NCBI RefSeq assembly: GCF_036370855.1 | Contig: NC_088099.1 | Coordinates: 29,532,501 to 29,596,500 of the forward strand | Length of the DNA: 64,000 bases | Direction: 5' to 3' | Source: Dromaius novaehollandiae | Taxonomy: Eukaryota > Chordata > Aves > Casuariiformes > Dromaiidae | Shown here: positions 56,163-64,000 of the stretch, one piece after another | Numbering within the stretch: position 1 is the stretch's first letter | How the letters are laid out: each line of letters begins with the position of its first letter | Position numbers and translations under genes: made by a program | Notes under the pieces: model-generated | Seen by the model: the letters and a program-made list of their open reading frames with translations, nothing else | What the model was told of the DNA's origin: nothing | Database searches by the model: none

Positions 56163-59100
56163 CTGAAAGATAAAATGCACATTAAAAATGTTTAGAATGG
56201 TGCTCAGTGGAGATTTTAAACACAACAAAATGGCATTTAGAAACTGAAGACAAACAGGTTTAAAGCAAATTGGATGGTCCCAATAAAAGGGAGGACAAAG
56301 CAAGAAGTATGATAATTTTAGAAGACTGCCCTTCAATGCACTAAAATAACCATGAAGGGAGGGGAGTGAGGAAAAAGCCAGCTGCTAGAAGGAAAGCAGC
56401 AGTCTCAGATAACCTGAATTCCAACCTGAAGAAGTCTCTACGTATAATAAAAGAGATCTCAAACAGAGAAAAGCCATTAAAAATCTGGTGTTGCATCAGT
56501 GATCTAAATCCTACAGACTCTCAGCCGGATATGGATTGCTCAATGCAGTCAAAAATCACTGAACACTGTAAAAACGAAGGGGCCTGCAAATGCATGTGCC
56601 TTTACTTCCATTCAGTGAGATTTCTCACCTGCAAATTTGGAGGATCTGACTGCAACTGAGCTAACAATGTCACCCTTCCTTTTCTACCGCCTACAGAAGG
56701 ACAGACTATAAGGTGGTATCATGGGAAAGAATATAAACATTTGATGAACTGATTAATTCATCCCAGCCCTTGCCACAATAGTTGTAAAGCTTTAATAGGT
56801 TAACAGTGTCACGTGGAGTCGTGATGCGTTATTGCACAACTTCTGTCAGCAGTAGGCTTGCAAAGGACCAAAGCTCTTCTTTTTTCTTTTCAATCTAAGG
56901 CTACTTGTTTATTTTACTGATCTTCCTGCTTTTACGAACCTGGCTAGCCTGTGTGATAAAAATAAATCTGGCCAGGATATACCCAAACATTTTCTTATTA
57001 GAGATTTCAGCAACGTGTGCTTTTGGCCTCTGCCATTTTTAGCTCATCCAAAGTCAGCCAGGAGCAGTAATGATTCACACTTCAAGTGTTTATCCAAGAT
57101 ATTCAAAAACTTTCTGAGGAAGCCTGCACTTTAAGACTGCACCTTCCTTTCTTGCACATACATCTAACCAACTGCATTCATTATCATAATAATTCAAGCA
57201 AGATTAAAGGAAAAAAAAACCCAAACAGCATAGCTTAGGTTCTCACCTGTCATAGTTTTGAGCGAATTTTACCTGCTAAGTTCCACGTGGACAGACAAAA
57301 CATAAACACCAAACCTCTATGCACACAAGGACCATCACGATACACTGCCATCTTGGCCAAACTCCATCTGAGCAGCTGCAATGTTGTGACAATGAACCAC
57401 CTCAAAAAGGTGTCTCCAAAGAAAAAAGTCAGTGCTCTGGGATCCTCTTACACTCCAAGTGGCTAAATTATTGTTAGATCTGGCCGAGCGCCGCTATTTT
57501 TACCACGGTAGTCAAAGTAGTTGATATTAGCATTGTAAGTGATGCTTAGCCCAAGCCAGCGACAGGTCTCTGTTGTAAATGTAAGCTTACTCCTCCTCCC
57601 ACCTTTGAAACAGAGGTATGGTAGAGAAGATAGGACTCTGACATGCAGGGCTAGGTCACACTCAGTACTTCTCAAGAATGGAGGCTACATGTGCCTTTAA
57701 AAATGCATTAAATTGCTCTGTTCCTGTCTCCCCAAATGAAAAGAGCTATATTCCTGCCCTCTGGTTTATAAGTGTAACACCTTTAGCAGCATCCTGCATG
57801 TTTGCTGCTTCTGCCTGTATTGTGCCTGTTCTCTGGCTCTCAGTCCAGGGCTCACAGCCTAGCCTCTGGGCAATCCTAAATGTAAGAAATCTCACATCTT
57901 GTACATGGCAGAGCTTGCTGAGATGCTAGATTTCTTAAAAGACAAGAAAGCAACACTCTCCACAATTCAGAATTTAAACACTTCCAGCCCAGTTCTTCAA
58001 ATGTGAGATCATTTTAATGAAGTTTTATCTAAGCTATGCCTAACATTAAGTGTTTCGCAGGACATGGCCTTGTCTTCTCCTTCCCATCCTGATCCCACTC
58101 CCTGTCATGTACTGGCTCCTGCACTCATCTGAGCTGAGCCATCTTAGCATACTAAGACAGCAGAAAATCAAACTACTGAAAGAGCAAATAGCTTTCTCCT
58201 GACTCAGGCACTCCCCCAGGGCAGGTGAGCAAGGCAATGCAAGGGAGAAGGGAGGATTTCAGTACCAGGGAGAGGAGAGGACTGAGCCAGCGGGATAACA
58301 GCGGCCAGTAACCAGACTGGCTCAGGCTGCCGCAGACTGTCCATCTCGATTTCTTGAATCCTAACATTAGTCAAGCACAGAAATATCCAAGCGAGCTGTA
58401 GAATAACCTGTGCAGTAAGAGGGAGAACAGCAGGGCATTTACCCAATAATCTAGGAGAACACCTGAAGTCATAAGTGCCAATATTTTCATGAGAAACACT
58501 GATGAAATTTAATTCTACAGTAAGACTCAACAAAGACTCACAGCAAACTTTGAATCTTTTTCTTGGATAAAGATAGGATAAGGGCAACACCTCTCTAACC
58601 ATCAAAGGCTAAAAGGGGTCTCCCTTATTCAGGTGCCTTCACAGTAACCAGTTCTCAGTTTCAGCTGCACTGTACAAATCAAAAATGAAGAGCTAATTTA
58701 CAGAATTGTTAAATCTGCCTATTGGCTCACTTGAATTGTTGACTCTGTCAACTTTTTTACTGTGTACAGAAGATAAGAAGGCCTGGCACCTTGAAGTACA
58801 ACCACCATCCAAATAATAAGAAACACTAGTAAAAAAAAAATTACTTAGTTTAATTATTATTTTACCAGATCCAGTCCTTTAACTTCATGAAAGCATAAAA
58901 GTATTGTTTTCTGTTTGGCAGAAGGTATACAAATTTTAGAACAAACAGAAAGAAAAATGTGAGAAATCCAAGGATAAGATCAGAAAATTCATCTGAGGTG
59001 CTATAATCCTTAGAACTAAGAAGATACAATGTACAAGTCAGTGAAGAATCTGCTACAGCTCCTAAGAACAGTAGAAACTTGAATTTGAGCAAGCACGCTT

Positions 59101-62100
59101 TCCGTTCTAGGTGCACTTCCCAATTAAAACAATTTGAAAAATAGCAAAGATTCTCCTTTCTTTGATTTCAGATGTGCCTCAGCATTCCCCATAGGTAGGA
59201 AGAAATCACTGCATGGTAACTGATATCTCTTTCGAAACCTGTCTTTTTTAGCACAAATTTCACATGAGAAGAGATTTATATGCAGTTTCTAAAGAGAGTT
59301 CTTTGATCAGAGGCACATAATGTCATTTCACAGGACAGACACAAAGGGGACCAAACCAACAGCTTTACATAAAGCTATACCTTGTTTGCCACAATATATT
59401 GCCTGTATGGCTAGCAGGTACAGTCAGAGTTTAAAACTCACCCTTTGAAAAAGAACATTAGCAAAAGTAGGATATGGAACCCCTTCCAAAGTAATGCCAC
59501 AGAGTATTATTTTTTCTTTAAATGTGGCAAATAGCAAAGTTGCTTCATCAGATATCAGTTTATCATGACATAGCAGGTAATGAGTATATCTTATTCTTTT
59601 CTGTAACTTCTGTTTCCAGAGAACTTGATATTGAGTGATAAATCATTAATATTTAACAGTCTGGGATACAATTCACCATACACTTCAGAAGTCAGTTTGT
59701 GGTACAGATGTATGGATGCATATAGAGAAAGAAATGAATGGCAAAAAAGTAATAAAATGATCAAATGTTATGATTGTTCTTTATGCATCTGTGCTCAGGG
59801 GAGCAGGTTAATAGATGTAGAAATAAAAACTAGAGTCACAAAAATTCAGGGCACTGACATTTCCACTTCAGTATAGTATTTCGCAAACTGTGAGAGCAGC
59901 AGACTTGTGACCCATACTCAGCAAGGCAGTCAAACCAGAAGTACAGGTCAAATGATGGTCATTCTCATTAGAAGATTTCAGTGTGCTCCATCAAATGTAA
60001 CCTTCAGGCTTCAGAGCTGCATTACACAAGGTGTAGGGGAGACACTATAAGACACTACTGCTTAAATGCCTTCTGATTTCTGAAGCAACACAGAGAAAAT
60101 ATGCATCAACCAACTCCAGGGAGGGTTTTTTTGGTTTAAATAAAGCTCCATGTTTACTTTGTTTTACAGAAGTTGGTTGAATTAAACTAAACCACTAGTT
60201 GATTTTCGATTGGACCAGATATTTTAAGTAAGTCATGAGGAGTGGTTAGAAATGCTGGGATATTTCAGTAACTATATCCCAGTGAAGCCAACATGAGCTG
60301 AAGGCAGGCAACAACTGCGAGGAGGCACTCAGCACCTTAACAAACAGATCAGACTCTGGAAGAAAGATGACAGAAGTCCACATTCTCTTGTTTATTTTGT
60401 GCTGGAAACAAGGTAAACATCTCCTCTACAACATGCCTGTGGCAAATGATGGCTCTTCAATAGCACTGACATAAGCTCCTAAGCCTAAACTCCACTGTGG
60501 TTTGAGCTGAGCAGAGCCCTACCAAAACTCAAATGCAATTTTCCCTTTGCTGATGCATTCTTCCTTTGAAAGCCAACCCATGGTCCCTAAAAAACGGGTG
60601 AACAAGCAGAGATCTTTGAAGCTCCTCATATGTTAATGGGAAGTGGGACCCAGGCTGGGAGATCTCACACCTCACAACAAAGGGAGGGCCAGAGATCATG
60701 CTGCTGTTGCTGTCTTTAAGTGACCTCTCTTGAGGGCAAGGCTGAAGATCCTGCTGCCGTGGTTTCTCCCCTGTGCTCTGACACCACTCACTAAATGCAA
60801 CAGGCACAGACCAGGCCAATGAGTCACACCTAAGGCTGGCAGATGAGAGAGGGACTGCAGCAGTGTCCCAGCCATGTGGGGAATGTGAGGTGTGATCCAG
60901 CTAAGTGTCTCATGCTCACAGCAAGAGATGACACCGATCTGTTAAGAATGGCATGCTCTCATTTTGTACCTCGCAGGCTGGAGAGGAGAGGGAGGAACTG
61001 GACAAGAGCAATAAATTCTCCTTCCTTGCACTTCAGAACGCTACTTGGAGCGTTCCCTGAAATGCTTTGTAAAAGATCCATTTTGTTTTCCTCCCAGTTT
61101 CCTCCTGTTCATGTCAAGAAATGAGCATCTGAAGTCTGCTGTTCCACTGCATTAAAAAAAAAAAAAAAGGAAGATCTCTACCAACACTTTAAGCCAGTTT
61201 TTCTTCCACTGTGGGAAAATTCAACATCATCTAAAAGAAAGGAAAGGAATCATGCCTTTAAATATTACAAGGAGATTATATACAGGAGGAAGATCCACCT
61301 TCCAGTTATTCCCAGGGCCAATACACACTGGAGAAAAGGCCCTTGGTGTTAGGCCCAGATGCCGCTGAATGCCTGGACTCGGACGGTTTGAATTCCACCT
61401 ACCTCCCTGCACTTGCTCTTGGCTGACTGTAGTCCAGCAGAAGCAATGACAGAAAAAGCTGGGCTCTAAACACCTGAGCTTCCCAGGACTGGATATGATG
61501 CTGGGACCCAGAGCAGCCCAGCAACACAGCCCTCAGCATCTCTGCTGGCTAGATTCCCACCCGCAGGAATCTGCAGTTCCTGTGGGTGCTCAGGACTGCT
61601 GCCAGCCCTGCCGCCAGTCACACTGGCCAAAGGAAAACTGCACCAGAGTTATCCACATCTCAAGAGCAATGGGCCTGCATCCTCCACACTATGACAAAAA
61701 AACTACATGTGCTGGAGCACACCAGCAAAGATGGAAGAACCTGGGCCAATGCAGCAAGTTTAAAGCAGGCTTACTACAGAATCACCTGCTCTAATGTGGC
61801 CAGGCCAGAGTGCACCCTCACCAGTCAAGAGATTACAGGTATTACTTTCCTCCCTAGTGCCCTGAGGATAAAGAAGGAACCATAGCATAAGGAGGACTTG
61901 TCACGTTGCCCTCCCTGTCCCCATATGCTGGCTGGCACCTTATCTGACCACAGAACAATTTTATAACCCAAGAATAAATCTGTGCAAGTACTTCACATGA
62001 TCTCTTTCTACTGTCCTGCTTTAATGGATGTAATAAATAAAGCTCTGGTTTTATTACTGATATTAATTCTTTTGTAATATTTGGAAAGAACTAAATTTTC

Positions 62101-63038
62101 TTCAGACACAGCTACCTGCAGAAATATAAATCCAGAATGATCCCCAATATCAACAATATCCTGCTCTAAAGGAAAGCCTAATGTTCTGAGCGCTAGAGAC
62201 ACACTTTCATGCACAATGACAGACCAAGGCAAGAACTGAGTAGCAGTGGCTCTTGTGTTCTGACTCCAGTTTTATAACCATTTTATTATCTGAACTTCAG
62301 TAATTCACGCAATTTCTCTGCTTCAGCTCCCCCATCCACCAAATGACGGCTAATAAATACTTCTTATGCATTGTGTCAAAGATTTTTACCTTTAAAACAC
62401 TTCAGATGTGTAAAATGAGGCAAAAATTTTGAGCATTGCTAATAAACCTCTGGGTCAAGATGACTATTTTTCTTTATAGTGTGAATGAGAATAGATGCCC
62501 ACCAAAAAAAAACCCTATACCACAGATGTAACAAATAAGCAAGGGTGAAAATATTTACGAAAAAATCTTAAAACATCCAAGGAGAGAGCCACAGAACAAG
62601 TAAGACAGTAGGAAAAGAAGGTTGTTTTCCTGCAGGTTGCTTTTGGGTTGATTTGTTGCCACTGCACCATACAAGATAAACAGAAGTGAGAATCCCAGCT
62701 CACTGTAAGATGGTAAATGATATCTATTGCCACCAATCAGTTATTTACTTACAGTAGACTTTGATATCATGTGTTGCAGAAAAAAACAAAAGACATCCTC
62801 AGTAAACTCCTGTTTTCTAACTGGAAGCAAAACATTTAATGCTAAGGCCACTGTTCATCTTATTGACCATTCCCGACTGTCCTTTACTGAACATTATCAC
62901 TGGCCTGCATCCAGCTGTTCTTTCACAATTCTATTAATGACTATGGAGTAAGGGTTATCCTTTACCTCTGTGTCTGTAAAACACCCAGTACAGTGGTGAC
63001 CTGCTCCCTGTCTGGGACTCCTAGCTGCTTCCATAGTA

Positions 63039-63061
63039 TTAATAATAATAATAATAATAAT
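63039..63061. repeat. (TAA)n microsatellite
   Basis: About seven TAA units (attaataataat...) in CMTM7 intron 1. Confidence 0.93.
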
Positions 63062-63882
63062 CTTCATCTCAGAAGGGAATTGAATGTGGTTTTTACAAAT
63101 CACGAGATCATATCCTGAACTGAAAGGCTGAAACTGCTACTTCATTCCCATCACTGTGTAACTTTTACCTATGGATAATATTTCTTTTTCTATACAGAAA
63201 GCAAGATGTGAAGTGCCAGCTAAACTGGAGGAAGGAAACTACCTAAATAAGAAGCAAAACTGCCTTGAGGTGCCCAGTTCTAGAGAAACACTGTAATTCT
63301 TATCTCTAAGAGTTGGCACACTACTCTGACACATACATTATCTTGTATAATCCACTCAGCACTGCATTATCTTTTCATTTAATTATTTTGCTATGGGACT
63401 TACAACAGCATTCTTGCTTTTCTTAGAATATTTTCTCTTCTTTCCTGACTGTAGTCCCTTCTTTTTCTGCTTTATTTTCCCAGAAAAGATTGTATTGTGT
63501 CTTAGCTCCTGTCTCCAATGTTTCTTTTCCTTTTTTATGCTATTCATTATTCCTTTTTTTCTTTCCCTACTTTATACTCCATACTTCCCCTGTTTTATAA
63601 CTCTCATCCTCCCTGATCCAAATTTCCCTCTGTACATGCAATCACACCATAATTTCCTCTTTTAATATATACTATTTATCTTCCCCACTTTCTTGCATCA
63701 GGATCTGCACTGCAATTAGCTAAAAAAAATATTTCCAACAGTGAGGTACAGTCTGGTCCATTTAACCCAACACTGTCAATACCAAAAGCAATTCCCACCC
63801 TTCCTACTCAGCTGCTTTGTGTGGTACCAGCAGAAAGTGCTATATGGTGAATGGAATCGGGGGACTGATGTGGCCACAAAAT

Positions 63883-63973
63883 GAGTGTGTGAGAGTGTGT
63901 GCGTGTATGTGTGTGCGCACGCACGCGCGTGGTGTGTGTGTGTGCGCGCGTGGTGTGTGTGCACGTGCATGTC
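63883..63973. repeat. GT/GC alternating purine-pyrimidine microsatellite
   Basis: Compound GTGT, GCGC and CACG runs including gcgcacgcacgcgcg. Strong Z-DNA potential. The Thr/His-rich open frame on the opposite strand is an artefact. Confidence 0.93.
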
Positions 63974-64000
63974 TACCTGCGTGCGAATTATTTGATCAGC

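Larger units (their letters stand above)
56163..64000 (-). other. CMTM7: CMTM7 intron 1 (partial)
   Basis: No GC-rich first exon or CpG island occurs up to the right edge, so the promoter lies outside. The stretch holds a TAA microsatellite, a GT/GC-alternating microsatellite, and a GC-richer block at about 61370-61850 with open frames of 99 codons but no recognisable product. Confidence 0.75.

Noticed and set aside
63776-63970. His/Thr-rich 64-codon - strand frame
   Set aside because: Translation of the GT/GC microsatellite.
1-64000. CRISPR arrays, operons, bacterial or viral genes, tRNA or rRNA genes
   Set aside because: None seen; gene structure is spliced vertebrate throughout. No cloverleaf-like segment with A and B boxes was recognised by eye, though small RNAs could be missed.

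Overview
The window is vertebrate nuclear DNA, most likely avian (or at least sauropsid). It holds spliced genes with GT-AG introns, compact intergenic space and AT-rich introns. One sharp CpG island is present. I saw no mammalian Alu/L1-type repeats, only old LINE fragments that look CR1/L3-like. Gene order matches the conserved CMTM7-CMTM6-DYNC1LI1 block (human chromosome 3p22), seen here in the opposite orientation. The species cannot be named from the sequence alone.

Layout. 1-5,989: intron of DYNC1LI1; its first exons lie left of the window. 5,990-20,231: the last eleven coding exons of DYNC1LI1 (+), 452 residues from the P-loop to the stop, followed by a 3' UTR to about 21.08 kb. Intron 12,494-14,126 carries a decayed copy of one of the gene's own exons (13,767-13,878). 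21.1-26.5 kb: intergenic. 26.5-27.3 kb: CpG island and promoter of CMTM6 (+), with four coding exons (26,816-36,710, 182 residues) and 3' UTR from 36,711. About 41-49.6 kb: gap between convergent genes, with no gene I can support. 51,376-56,162: exons 2-5 of CMTM7 on the - strand (123 residues); exon 1 lies beyond 64,000.

How the genes relate. DYNC1LI1 is the cargo-adaptor-binding light intermediate chain of cytoplasmic dynein. CMTM6 and CMTM7 are neighbouring paralogues of the MARVEL-domain CMTM family; both are small four-span membrane proteins, CMTM6 known for protecting PD-L1 from lysosomal degradation and CMTM7 for endocytic control of receptors. They are linked by chromosomal position, not by a shared pathway.

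No bacterial, viral, CRISPR or other novel multi-gene system is visible. The most interesting non-standard observation is the frameshifted DYNC1LI1 exon copy. Lesser ones are a perfect ISRE-like TTTCNNTTTC element just before the CMTM6 start codon, several perfect stem-loops and palindromes, and two anonymous open frames of over 220 codons.
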